Of a stretch of 64,000 nt of DNA, positions 12,533 to 23,173 are shown piece by piece; the first letter of the stretch is position 1; every line of letters begins with the position of its first letter. Made by a program: the position numbers and the translations under genes. Under the pieces are notes generated by a model. It was not told the origin of the DNA and ran no database searches. It saw only the letters and a program-made list of their open reading frames with translations. Origin of the DNA: Kuschelorhynchus macadamiae (taxonomy: Eukaryota > Arthropoda > Insecta > Coleoptera > Curculionidae); the NCBI GenBank assembly GCA_030620095.1, contig JAUTXW010004476.1, forward strand, positions 1 through 64,000, written 5' to 3'.

Positions 12533-14804
12533 GATAGTATGTTAATGCAATGGTAAACTACTCGTAGATTATATTTGCTGTTATTTATTCTTTATAACTA
12601 ATTAGAGTGGTATAACTGATACCTCAATTTACGTAGGCGGGAGGGTTTTCCCAAATATAATTTGTTTAGAGAATAAAATTAATTTGCTGCTTTATGTACA
12701 TACTGTATAAGCATTGCTGCATTTGTATTTTTGATACATTACGGAGAAGATTTTCCATCTAACAGATCATGTGTTTGAGCAGTTGATGGTAGCTTCCTGG
12801 TTCAGTCAGTTTGCGCTGCTATAAAATTTTTTTAAGTTCATACAAAGTTATTCTATTTAAAAATGATTTATGGGTGAAATTTTGTTTTATTCTATACTGT
12901 AATAAGTAATGAAGTAACAACGCCTCATTTATTTGTTTAATTATCACGAATTTGAAGAAATATATCACCATATTTGCTACATTTGTTGATAACGAAGCAC
13001 TGTCTCTGAAATATTTCATATATGTTTTTTAAATTTTATTTTAGTGAGTTAATGGTATTTATTGCATGTTTCTGAAACGTTTCGTTTTTATAAGAAATAT
13101 CTGAGGTAGGACGTTTTATGCAAACAGGAACGTTTATTATATATAACAGAGCTCAAACTATAAATGTTTTGACCGATGAAGTATTCATTTCTGAAACTGT
13201 ACTGTGCTTACTAGGTGATATCTTATTTCTGATGTTTATTTTTGCTTTATATAATTCTCTAATTGTCACTGACTATTTTGTTAAAACATCAGTGACGTAT
13301 CTAAGGGGGGGTATTAAAATACCTCTCTGAGCCACTTTTATTTAAGCGAAAATAATACTACAAATAGGTAGTAAAAACCTTTTTTTAGGATTGGCGGTTA
13401 ACCCCCCTCTCCCAGAGCCACCCAAGTAGTAAGATGGCGTTATTTTTAAGTTGATGCAAGGTATTTTTAGGTCCGTAAAGTTAATGACATATGATTCTAC
13501 GTTATTTAAATGTTACATTTTCGACGTAACTAACGGTTGCGAAGTTCAAAGTTGATATGATGTTAATTTTTAAACTTCGGAATTGCGTGAAAGAAGTAAC
13601 GTTATATCAACGTTCTTGACGCCGACTTATATTTGAAATTTTTTAATTTTTTTTGCTCAAATTCAGTACACTATTATACGAATTGTCACGCAGGTGAGTG
13701 TCAAGAAATGTATACGAAAAACCCTCTAAGTTCAATGCATATTATAATAGACGTATATACTTCAATTAACGGAATATAATAATTATTACATGCATAACAA
13801 ATTGGAAAAAATGTATATCATTTACAATGGTTTTTTCGGTGCTTTTGTAGCAATCTATTTAATTACATGGATATTAGAATGAGTTCAATTCTTGGTAATT
13901 AAAGACTTTTTTCATTATTCAATAACTATCCCAAATTTTAAATTTATCTATTTTGGTTCCGATCTCCTAACCGACAAAATTCTTATCTTGCCTATTTTAT
14001 TTTAGTGTGAGAAAAATAAGTTAAGTATATCGTATATCTACCTAACACTAATACATTAATTTGCGTAAAAATATATTTACATTTGAAATATTTGCACAAC
14101 AATGTAGAGATAAGTTAATAAACGTTAAATCTATATACACGAGTCCAGAGATTCTCATCATAAAAATACAGATTTTATATTGTTTTAATTTCAAAATACC
14201 AGGTAGTTTTTGTAATTTTCGCCGTAAAAATGTTAATGGAAGTTGATCAAAAATCTTCAAATACTGGGGAAATAGATTTTATAAAAATAAAGAAAAAACT
14301 TTTATTCAGTACCAATGGTAATAGAAACTTGTGGCGTGCGATTTTTTCGTAAAAAAAACACAAGAATGTTATCCACATCTATGGTTGAGTTGAAAAGTAA
14401 TTATTTGCAAAATGTAACTATTGACTACCTATTATAATGAATCAACTTTTAATTAAAGAACTTTTACCATATTGTAAATAAAGAAATATATAATTTTTCT
14501 AAAACTAAGTTATTTTAGTTTTGTGCATTGCAACGACAAATACCAACGTATTAGCAAAATTCATAAATTTCGAAATTTATTAAACAGATTATGGGGAAGA
14601 AAACTAATAATCAATATATGGTTTGATATATTAATAATGATATATTTAAATTTACATTTTTCTTAACTAAAGGCAAAATTCATATAGTTAAGTTCAATAA
14701 TATTAATAATATACAAATATAAATTATAACAATTATCTTACACAACAAAATGCACTAGAAAAAAATAGGAACACTTAAAACTTAAACTATGTAATTTCAT
14801 TATA
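12533..14804. other. Non-coding stretch
   Basis: AT-rich sequence with only short motif-free frames. I recognise no gene, RNA or element end here. Confidence 0.45.
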
Positions 14805-15476
14805 TAGGGTGTGGATAAAGCCTGGAATAATAGAAAAACTGTCGTATAAACCGTTCGGATCAGCCAATCCTTGTTTTTACAACAAAATGAATATACAGAA
14901 TGGGCCTTGTAGCAGATATGAAGCTTTAAATACAACAAAAGAAACAAATATATTTGATGATATCTAAATTGAACTATTTTTGAGATATTGACATTTGATA
15001 TACGTCATTTTCAACACTTAGGCAAACTTTAAATTAGACAAAGTTGGAAATTTCTTTATGGCCTTTCTTATGGTATCAATTTTTTGTTTAAACAGAAGCA
15101 AAGTTTTTCTGTTTTTCAAAAAAGTGAAGTTGAACTGGAAAGTGACCATAAGAAAGACTATAAGAAAGTAAGATATACCAAAGTGTCTAAAATGACGACT
15201 TTCGAATGTCAATATCTCGAAAACACTTGAATTTCCACATATGACATGTCACGTCAAATATACTTGCTTTTTTAGTGAAATCCAAAAATGTAACAATATA
15301 CAGGTGATTCTACGTAAAATAGTCCTGGATATCGTACCTACTACATGGTTCGTGCTCTATATTTCAATTTGATGCAAAAATATGCGTAATTAAACAAAAA
15401 AGGAGACCGAGCGATTTTTCCAAAAGTCGATACATCTCACATTATTTCTAATATTCTAGACTTTATCCACACTAGG
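14805..15476. mobile_element. MITE-like repeat with GTGTGGATAAAG inverted ends
   Basis: The left end reads GTGTGGATAAAGCCTGGAAT and the right end is its imperfect complement (ATTCTAGACTTTATCCACAC). About 670 bp lie between, with TA at both borders. The interior is non-coding and has 'tgtcaatatctcgaaaacacttga' wording, inverted at about 58866-58915 inside a transporter intron, so the family is dispersed. Confidence 0.55.
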
Positions 15477-15767
15477 TATGTATAATCAAAGTAAATACTC
15501 TAAATGATAGAGCTTTATAGTATTTTGCTCAGCAAAACGGATGAACTATGACATCAAGAGGCAAAATTGTAGATCATATGAGATTTTCTCATAAAATCAA
15601 TTGTATTTGCAAAAACAGTTTTTTTATGTCTACAAAAATACATATTTTTTCAGTTTATCATACCAAAGTGGTAAAAGTATGCTCAATTAAGAAAAATTTG
15701 CAAACAAGTTTTGCAGCAGCCGATTTATACATCTCAGAGATTTTTTTTTTAAATAGCAACATAGCAT

Positions 15768-15771
<4 letters not shown>

Positions 15772-15833
<62 letters not shown>
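15772..15833. repeat. (TA)n tract, left border of Penelope remnant
   Basis: A pure TA dinucleotide run of about 31 units. On the minus strand it follows the end of the Penelope-like element. It also produces spurious Ile-Tyr-rich open frames in several phases. Confidence 0.95.
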
Positions 15834-15835
<2 letters not shown>

Positions 15836-15875
15836 AGAGTTCTAACCACACTACACCACAACTTGTTACGTTCTG

Positions 15876-15910
15876 GACGCGCGTTTCGCTAACCAAGTTA
15901 GCATCATCAG
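15876..15910 (-). ncRNA. Hammerhead-ribozyme-like motif at a Penelope-element end
   Basis: On the minus strand the core elements come in hammerhead order: CTGATGA, a perfect 6-bp hairpin (GCTAAC-TTG-GTTAGC, 15888-15902), GAAAC, then GTC after four bases. Penelope-like elements are known to carry small type I hammerhead ribozymes with a very short helix III, and this sits just downstream of Penelope reverse-transcriptase coding sequence. Weak points: one extra T between CTGATGA and helix II, and no good helix I pairing beside the predicted cut site. It may be a decayed copy or a coincidence. Confidence 0.4.
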
Positions 15911-16460
15911 AAGATGATATAAACTCAGTTGCGCCGCCCTAGCAGGCTTTTTCAAAAATTTGATTAATTATTTTTCGTGGCAACCTACAAGTCTTTAAAA
16001 AATGTAATATTTAAAATACATAGATTTTCAAAATATTTGGTGGAACATGTACATTAATATATTCTTAGTCAGATATTAAAATTTAGCTATATACAAGTAA
16101 AAATAAACCCAAAAAAATAAAAGACAAACAGGAAATATTAGTGCGTTCCTCGGAAATTGTTATTATATTATGCATATATATCTTTATGTGTATACTTGTG
16201 TGCTCTTTTGGCAACTAATTTTTTAAATTACCATACTCCTAAAAAATACGTTTTTTTTGTTCCTTTTTTATTAATTTAATCTATAAGTAGAATTAGTAAT
16301 TCAAGATAACGGTTTGGAATGTATTGGGAAATTATTAAAATATTTGTGATACCATACCATGTACATTTTGTTATTTTGCATGGATTAAACTATAATAAAT
16401 TTGACTTAAATTTTTAACGTCCTGCTTGTCATTTACAGCATATTTTTCTCTTTTTTTATC
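15911..16460. other. Probable 3' part of the Penelope remnant, non-coding
   Basis: Continues on the minus strand from the RT fragment. The RT frame stops at 16461. I find no YVDD RT motif and no GIY-YIG endonuclease, so the C-terminal half of the protein appears deleted or decayed beyond recognition. Confidence 0.4.
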
Positions 16461-16955
16461 CTATCCTTTAAGGACTCTTTCTTCTAAAAACTCCACGACT
16501 ATTTGCGCAGCTGTGGAAGAAATTGGTAAGCCCATAGCACAGCCGTCCAACTGGTGGTAATACTCGTTTTTATATTGGAAATAATTATTTAAGGTCACCA
16601 TATTTAACGCATCTAGAAATTCGTTGTAATTTAAAGTTGTAAATTTTTCTAGCTCATTCCATTTTTCTTTTATTGCCTTAGTTATGAGTTCATTAGCTAT
16701 ATTCATATATAAAGAAGTTACGTCTAAAGAAATAAGTTTATAATATGGTAGTAGTTTTACTAAGTCTATAAATTGCTTAAAAGTGAACGAGTCCTTTATA
16801 ATAATAACTATTTTTCCCTATGATATTAGATAAACAATTTGATAAATATTTTGAAAGGTTGTAAAAAGGCGATTGAACACAGGATACTAATGGTCTTAGT
16901 GGTATGTTTGCCTTATGTAATTTAGGCAGTCCGTATATTTTAGGTGCAACTACTA
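16461..16955 (-). pseudogene. Penelope-like element reverse transcriptase, downstream fragment
   Basis: Reading the minus strand from the gypsy border gives the early RT motifs of Penelope-like elements: a PKIYGLPKLHK block with PLRPLVS and SPFYNLSKYL, then an SLDVTSLYMN-like block (first catalytic Asp), and finally GCAMGLPISSTAAQIVVEFLEE at 16461-16706, the AMGSPLSP motif of the family. The piece carries frame breaks and ends in a TAG at 16461 before the YVDD motif. The upstream half lies at 29456-30310 on the other side of the inserted gypsy element. The copy is dead. Confidence 0.85.
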
Positions 16956-19928
16956 TGGCACAAAAATTTTCACTTACCGGATATTTATTTAATGATCAAT
17001 AAAGTATACTGAATTTCGAATTCATCAAGGCGTTGGAGACCCTAAGAGTTGGAACAAGCTGGGGAGAATAATAGTAGAGGCCGACAGCAACAGTGGAGAA
17101 GGGCTGGGTTAAGATCTAAATATTTTGCGCCACGTAATTAATTATTACTCTACTTTATCAAATAAATTAATGAAGTACTAGGCCGATAATAATTACGAAT
17201 TATCGCCCAGTGTTGCACAACTCTAGCGATTCCAAGCAACGAAAAACCAAAATATTATCTTATACCAATGAGCTTACCTTCACAGAATACCAAATAATTA
17301 ATTAAGATATGAGGGTCTCACTTGTAGGTAGGTAGCAGCAGTAAAACGCAAAATTTTGTTTGAAATCATATACTAATATCAAATAAGTTGTTCTTTTTGT
17401 TTTTTTTTTCAAAAGTTATTTCAAGTACAATAATAGTATATGTAGGTATGGTCCAAACGCGGGCCAACAGCGATACAGCTATAATATGTACTAAGCTTCT
17501 AATCTTAATTATTAAAATTACCTGCAGCTTAAGAGAAATCGATATTGTACACAAGAAAATGAATAATAAAAAAAATATAAATATGACAATGGTCAACAGT
17601 ATGCAGGAATATATAAAAATATAGTACCACGGTCGATATTATGACGCCATAAATCGTGAGTGCAACATCAAATACAAGTCAGTGAAATACATCAAAAATT
17701 ATAAATAGAATCAAAACAAGTTATTAAAGGCCACTCGATAAGCCAGTCAGCTCAATAATAAGGTAAAAAGTTTAGTTTAAAATTAGTAAATAGATTTTGA
17801 TTTTTAGTGAGAAAAATTAATTTAAATTTGAATTTGTAAATATGAAGAACAAATTAATAAATTGGCTAATTGACTGTATCGAGGAATTTAGCTTGCAAAA
17901 GATATAATAGTTGAAATTTTAATTATTTGCTACGGTTACTTATCTGGACGTCCTCCAATAGCTGTGGCCGTTAGCTGTTCAGACCTTCAGGCGAAGAAAT
18001 GTCACCTGGACTCAGGCGTATACAGGTGGGAGCAGCATCAGCTCCGATGCTGAAGGTGAGTCTCTTGCCTGGTCAGGCAAGTTGGCAATCCCAATAACTG
18101 ATCCAAAGAAAAATCCAAATTCCAGGACTTGATCGTCGTCGTGACGGAAATCCCTTGGAATAATATCCAAACCAAAAAAAAAAACCCTAAAGAGAAAACA
18201 TCCCTTAGCAAACATTAAACCATATCCAAATATAGCCCAAAATGTAAACAAAAATTAAATAAAATATGCAAATAAAATAATATTACCTCCTTCTGAGGGT
18301 TTTCTAACCAAAATGGAGTCTGGGTCTAGCAGTTGCCTAATGCTAAAAACGGAATCAACGAGTGGTTGTCGATGGTCTGGACAAGTGCAGTGGGCTTCTT
18401 ACGAAGTCTTGACTCTAAACTTAAAGAAATAAAATGTCAACCCAGACCGAAGATGTTCAACAAAATGGCGTATGGTCATGGAAATGGCCACTAAGAACCA
18501 TACACGGGCATTATCATATTATTAAATAATCAAATATACAAAAACTCACCGGAATCTGCTATTCCAGGTGCCAATATGGCAAGTCAGCAGGAGGATATCC
18601 TCTAAAGATGGTGGAACGAGGATTTTAGGGTGTGGCGGCCATTTTCACAATTCTCCCTCGTGGGTGCGAACTTCCTCTGTCCAAAAAAAACCCCAAAGTG
18701 CCCGAATAACAACTTTAGAACTTTCAAATCCAAACAGGAACTATTTCGCAAAAGATGCTCATCAATAAATCTCGTAAATACGATCAAGCCAGGCTCTACT
18801 TGAAAATTATGATGAAGGCATCAGAAAATGGACCGCGCACCACACTGCTGACTTGAGACTCACCAAGCAGGAACAAATTTTTGGAGCAACAGGTCCAAAA
18901 TGTCTCGCCATGTTGCCACGATTCCACTCATAAAATCCTAGTTAAGACTTCAATTCTTTATCAATAAGCAACCAGTCATACTTAACACCAAAGGCACAGC
19001 AAATATCCGTCAATTAAATATCCAAAGGTCAAATCCGAGAAATAGAAACAATATATAAAATTCATTGTTTCAGAGCCACAGTCAGGTAAAATGTCACATC
19101 CGATATAAAAATTCTGCAGTCACGGGATCGGAAACTTATTCATGATCCGGTAACTACGGTCACAGATTGCTGTTGTAACCACAGGAACCGGTCGATAAAA
19201 CTAGAAATGACTAGAAATACGTCGGCATCACGGAGGGCAATATTACCGGAAAACTTATCATAAAAAATCACTCACAAAACTATACTTGGGCATTCCAAAA
19301 GAACCCCAAATTACACCATTGTAAGCCCTCGAAAATAATAACAAAATCTAGACCTGCCATAATGCATCCGACTCATCTGAATAATTCTTTCCCAAAATTG
19401 ACAATGTAGCGCCCTCTTTTGTAGGAACCTACGATACGACCAAATGCGCCTGATAGAATACTGCGATGTGTGCAGGAGACCGAGGAAACTGCCCCGACCG
19501 TCCACTTCCACCGCGGTACCTTTCCAAAATTAACGACAGAAAAATCGATAATCGAACCGTAAGCCAGGCTATTGATAAACGAGACCTGGAGATGTCGTGA
19601 CACATCGATCAGTTGCGCGGACCTATACAGTGTAATTCTAATATACTTGTTTTATTTCAGTTCGCACTAACTGAATCCAAAATTCTGTTCTCTAAAAATC
19701 GAAACGGCAGAATCGCACAAGAATAATCATTAACATATTAAATCCATAGTGCATTAAAAGAAGTTTTCGTAGTTTTAAAAGACAAACGTGATAGGAAAGC
19801 AAAATTGTAAATTCAAAAATGATTAATATTTAGTAGTATTATTATCTAAAAATTTGTTTATTATATAATTATTTAAATAGTTTAATATTATTATTAGCAT
19901 GCTATAAGTCCGAAATTATCACGTTACA
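16956..19928 (-). repeat. 3' LTR of the 12.5-kb gypsy element
   Basis: 2973 bp. On the minus strand it starts TGTAACG directly after the polypurine tract and ends GTGCCA. It contains a 31-bp segment (about 18759-18789) absent from the 5' LTR. Short open frames in it occur identically in the other LTR but have no recognisable motif. Confidence 0.95.
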
Positions 19929-19943
19929 ATTCCCCCCCTTGCC
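19929..19943 (-). promoter_or_regulatory. Polypurine tract of the gypsy element
   Basis: GGCAAGGGGGGGAAT on the minus strand, immediately before the TG of the 3' LTR. This is the expected position of the primer for plus-strand DNA synthesis. Confidence 0.9.
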
Positions 19944-19960
19944 ACAAAACGATTGGCCCG

Positions 19961-22900
19961 CTAGGGACAATCGTAGTCAGGAGAGCGTTTCAGGTCTTTA
20001 GCGTGCCAAGTGCCTGTCAGAACCTTCCCGTCTCTGTCCTGTAACTCGTATGTCCAAGGCGATATCTGACGGCGAATGATATACGGTCCGACAAATTTCG
20101 GTGCTAACTTATGTGTAAAGTACTTGGCAGCATCAGACAAAACAAAATTCTTCTTCCACACTCTCTGACCTGGAGAAAAGACTTCACTACGCTTTCTAAG
20201 ATTATACTTCGCAATATTCTTTTGACCAGCCGCTTCCAATCTGCTCCTAACTTCCGCAAACAACTTCCGAAATCCCTCATTTCTACTCTCTCCTGCGCTT
20301 TGGTTTCCATCTTCTGTTTCTACAAGATCTTTATTACTATAGTCCTTGCCTGAAAGGCACATGTTTCTTCCAAAATTTAAGAAAAACGGTGACACTTTAG
20401 TGGTCTCTTGGACCGCAGTGCGAATAGCACAGGCCAACTTCTGCAATTGTTCGTCCCACTTACGGTGATTGTCACTCACATACATTGACAACATGGTCTT
20501 TAAAGTTCTATTTTGACGTTCGGTGGGATTAGCCCTAGGGTGGTAATTTGCATTGAACTGAATTCTGCAATGATAGCTATCTGCAAATTTCTTAAACTCA
20601 CTACTACGGAATTGTGGACCATTATCGCATAAAATCACCCGACTTACGCCGAATAAAAGGAACACTTGTTCTTCTATACGGTTGATAATCACTTTAGAAG
20701 AAGTAGAGCGTAGTGGAAATATTAAAGAGAATTTACTCAAATAATCGGTAACTACCAAGATAGCTGTATTTCCTTTATACGAACGTGGCAAAGGTCCAAC
20801 CAAATCCATTGAAATCATTTCCCATGGACGAGTGGGCTTACTATGAGATACCATCTGGTCGTTTGCACCCTTTGGATCACACTTATGGGCTGCGCAAATC
20901 TGACAATTCCTCACATATCTGGCAACATCCTGCCGCATCTTCGGCCAATAAAACTTTTCTGCCAATCTATTAAAGGTCTTAAATACCCCCATGTGACCCG
21001 CAGTTGGTAAATCATGAGCTGAACTTATGGCTTCCAACCGTTCCTCTTTAGGCAATACCAACTTCCAATGGTCTTCCGATGACAAGAGCCCAAAATAGTC
21101 GTTCTTGATGTATTTGAACAACTTACTTCTAGAGCATCGCCAATTCAAGAATTTCAGTGGGGTAGCAATCACTCTTTCTACCATTTTGTTGTACCAATTA
21201 TCTTTTACTGGTGCAGGTCTAGCCTGTTCACCATCATCGATAAGATTTAAAACTGGCACCGCCCTTGACAACATATCAGGAACCACCAAATCCTTCCCAG
21301 GCCGATGAATAACCTTGAAGTCAAACTGCTGTAATTTCACAGACCATCTGGCCAATCTACCACTAGGATCTTTCAAATTATGCAACCATTTTAAACTATA
21401 ATGATCCGTGATGACACTGAAAGGGATTCCTTCGATATAAGGTCGGAGTTTTTCAACCGCCCATACTAAAGCTAAACATTCCCGTTCAGTGGTGGTATAG
21501 TTTTTCTCTTGTCGAGATAGTGAACGACTGAGGTACGAGATAACCCTTTCACCCTTTGGATCTGGTTGCGTTAGAACTGCTCCAATACCAAAGCCAGAAG
21601 CATCTGTTTGGATAATAAATTCCCTGCTGTAATCTGGACAGCTTAAAATCGGTGCACTGATTAACTTGTTCTTGATCGTCCTAAAAGCATTCTCACACTT
21701 TTCCGTCCATTCAAACTTATGGTTCTTCTTAGTAAGCTGAGTAAGTGGACTTATGATAGTGGAAAAGTCTTGTACAAATCTGCGATACCAAGAGAAGCTT
21801 CCTACTATTCTACGCACTTCCGAAACATTAGTTGGTCTAGGCAATTCTAACATGGACTTAACCTTATCAGGATCTACACGTAGTCCGCGTCTATCAACCA
21901 CATAACCAAGATATTTCATCTCGGGTCTGCAAAAGTTACATTTCTCCCAACTCACAGTGATATTGGCCTCTCTAAGACGTCGAAATACTTCATCAAGGAT
22001 CCGTAGATGTTCGTCAAAATCTTGCGTTAGGACCACTACGTCGTCTAAATAAACGAAAACATTTGGTTCCAGGTCAGGACCCAAAATAGTATCAATCAAC
22101 CTCTGCCAAGTTGCAGGGGCATTGTGAAGTCCAAAAGGCATTCTGCGGAACTGAAACAGACCTCTCCTGCAAATAAATGCCGTCAGTGGTCGAGAATTCT
22201 CCTCAATAGGTACTTGCCAATATGCACTTTTGATGTCTAAAGTGGATAAATATTTAGCGTCTTTTAGCTTGTCCAGCGTTTCTGAAACTAGAGGAAGTGG
22301 GTAACTATCCCGAGCAGTCACACCATTAAGTCTGCGATAATCTACACAGAACCTGTACACCCCTGTATTTTTCTTCTGAACCATAACAACAGGTGATGCC
22401 CAAGCACTTGAACTTGGTTCTATAATACCTTGATTTAACATGGAGTCAATTTCTTCATCCATAATTTTCTGAATGACTGGAGACACGCGATATGGACGCT
22501 GACGAATTGGTGGAGAGTCCGTTCTTATTTTATGTTCTACCATAGTTGCACAGCCTAACTGCGATCCCATCAGCTGTTTACTTCTCTCTACTAGTGCAGC
22601 AAGCTTTAAGTCTTCAAGTGATGTTAACACAGTAAGTTGATCATGGATACTGTCGAGTTTCACTGGAGTATCAGAAAAGTACCAATCATTGTGTCTCAGA
22701 TCTGGGACTATTCCCATGGCAATCCAAAAATCCATACCCAGAATGAGCACATGTGGCAACTCCGGCACAACTAAAACTTCCAAAATTCTGACCCTATCAC
22801 GAACTCTTATCGGCAGTTCTACTGATCCAATAGTCATTGCTTGCTGACCGTTAGCAACCGTACAGCCAATCCTTCTTAATGCATTTAAATGCATGCCCAT

Positions 22901-23173
22901 ACCTTCGACAATGTCCCAACCAGGACCTCCTAAAAAGGTGCGCGAAGCTCCCGAGTCCAAAAGTCCAAGAAGCCTATGTCCGAGGATGTCAACTTCCAAA
23001 TAAGGGCGTTCATCGTTCTGCGCATGCTCCAGGATAAAATTCAAAACTGGAGTGATCGTCGGATTTATTGTCTTCCCCTTAGGCCGACTACCTAAGAGTG
23101 ACGCTTCCCGTTTCCCTGGTTGCATGATGGACAGTTTCTCTTTGTAAATCCCTCTCTTCGACATCCATAGCAT
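19961..23173 (-). CDS. pol: Gypsy Pol polyprotein (protease, RT, RNase H, integrase)
   Basis: A single 1070-codon frame. Numbering from its first ATG: protease DSGA at about 73-76; RT with LDIKSAY near 312 and YLDD at 375-378; RNase H with QTDAS near 524 and TDHYSLKWL near 590; integrase zinc finger H720, H727, C757, C760; integrase core D790, D850, E885, a DD35E spacing. All catalytic residues are present. The upstream end overlaps gag by 82 bp in the -1 frame, so the ATG at 23173 is probably not used and Pol is made as a Gag-Pol fusion by frameshifting. It ends 33 bp before the 3' LTR. Confidence 0.95.
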   Translation of the reverse strand: MLWMSKRGIYKEKLSIMQPGKREASLLGSRPKGKTINPTITPVLNFILEHAQNDERPYLEVDILGHRLLGLLDSGASRTFLGGPGWDIVEGMGMHLNALRRIGCTVANGQQAMTIGSVELPIRVRDRVRILEVLVVPELPHVLILGMDFWIAMGIVPDLRHNDWYFSDTPVKLDSIHDQLTVLTSLEDLKLAALVERSKQLMGSQLGCATMVEHKIRTDSPPIRQRPYRVSPVIQKIMDEEIDSMLNQGIIEPSSSAWASPVVMVQKKNTGVYRFCVDYRRLNGVTARDSYPLPLVSETLDKLKDAKYLSTLDIKSAYWQVPIEENSRPLTAFICRRGLFQFRRMPFGLHNAPATWQRLIDTILGPDLEPNVFVYLDDVVVLTQDFDEHLRILDEVFRRLREANITVSWEKCNFCRPEMKYLGYVVDRRGLRVDPDKVKSMLELPRPTNVSEVRRIVGSFSWYRRFVQDFSTIISPLTQLTKKNHKFEWTEKCENAFRTIKNKLISAPILSCPDYSREFIIQTDASGFGIGAVLTQPDPKGERVISYLSRSLSRQEKNYTTTERECLALVWAVEKLRPYIEGIPFSVITDHYSLKWLHNLKDPSGRLARWSVKLQQFDFKVIHRPGKDLVVPDMLSRAVPVLNLIDDGEQARPAPVKDNWYNKMVERVIATPLKFLNWRCSRSKLFKYIKNDYFGLLSSEDHWKLVLPKEERLEAISSAHDLPTAGHMGVFKTFNRLAEKFYWPKMRQDVARYVRNCQICAAHKCDPKGANDQMVSHSKPTRPWEMISMDLVGPLPRSYKGNTAILVVTDYLSKFSLIFPLRSTSSKVIINRIEEQVFLLFGVSRVILCDNGPQFRSSEFKKFADSYHCRIQFNANYHPRANPTERQNRTLKTMLSMYVSDNHRKWDEQLQKLACAIRTAVQETTKVSPFFLNFGRNMCLSGKDYSNKDLVETEDGNQSAGESRNEGFRKLFAEVRSRLEAAGQKNIAKYNLRKRSEVFSPGQRVWKKNFVLSDAAKYFTHKLAPKFVGPYIIRRQISPWTYELQDRDGKVLTGTWHAKDLKRSPDYDCP

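Noticed and set aside
15548..15896. Open frames of 67-114 codons rich in Ile-Tyr
   Set aside because: They are translations of the (TA)n tract and have no protein meaning. The same applies to 30311-30562.
18012..18251. 79-codon minus-strand frame in the gypsy LTR, repeated at 27570-27809
   Set aside because: Its conservation only reflects the two near-identical LTRs. No motif supports a protein.
19311..19603. Overlapping 66- and 76-codon frames in the LTR, repeated at 28838-29130
   Set aside because: Again duplicated because the LTR is duplicated. Out-of-frame overlaps and no recognisable domain.
20104..21308. Several frames overlapping pol on both strands
   Set aside because: Shadows of the real Pol frame, which covers the whole stretch with clear domains.
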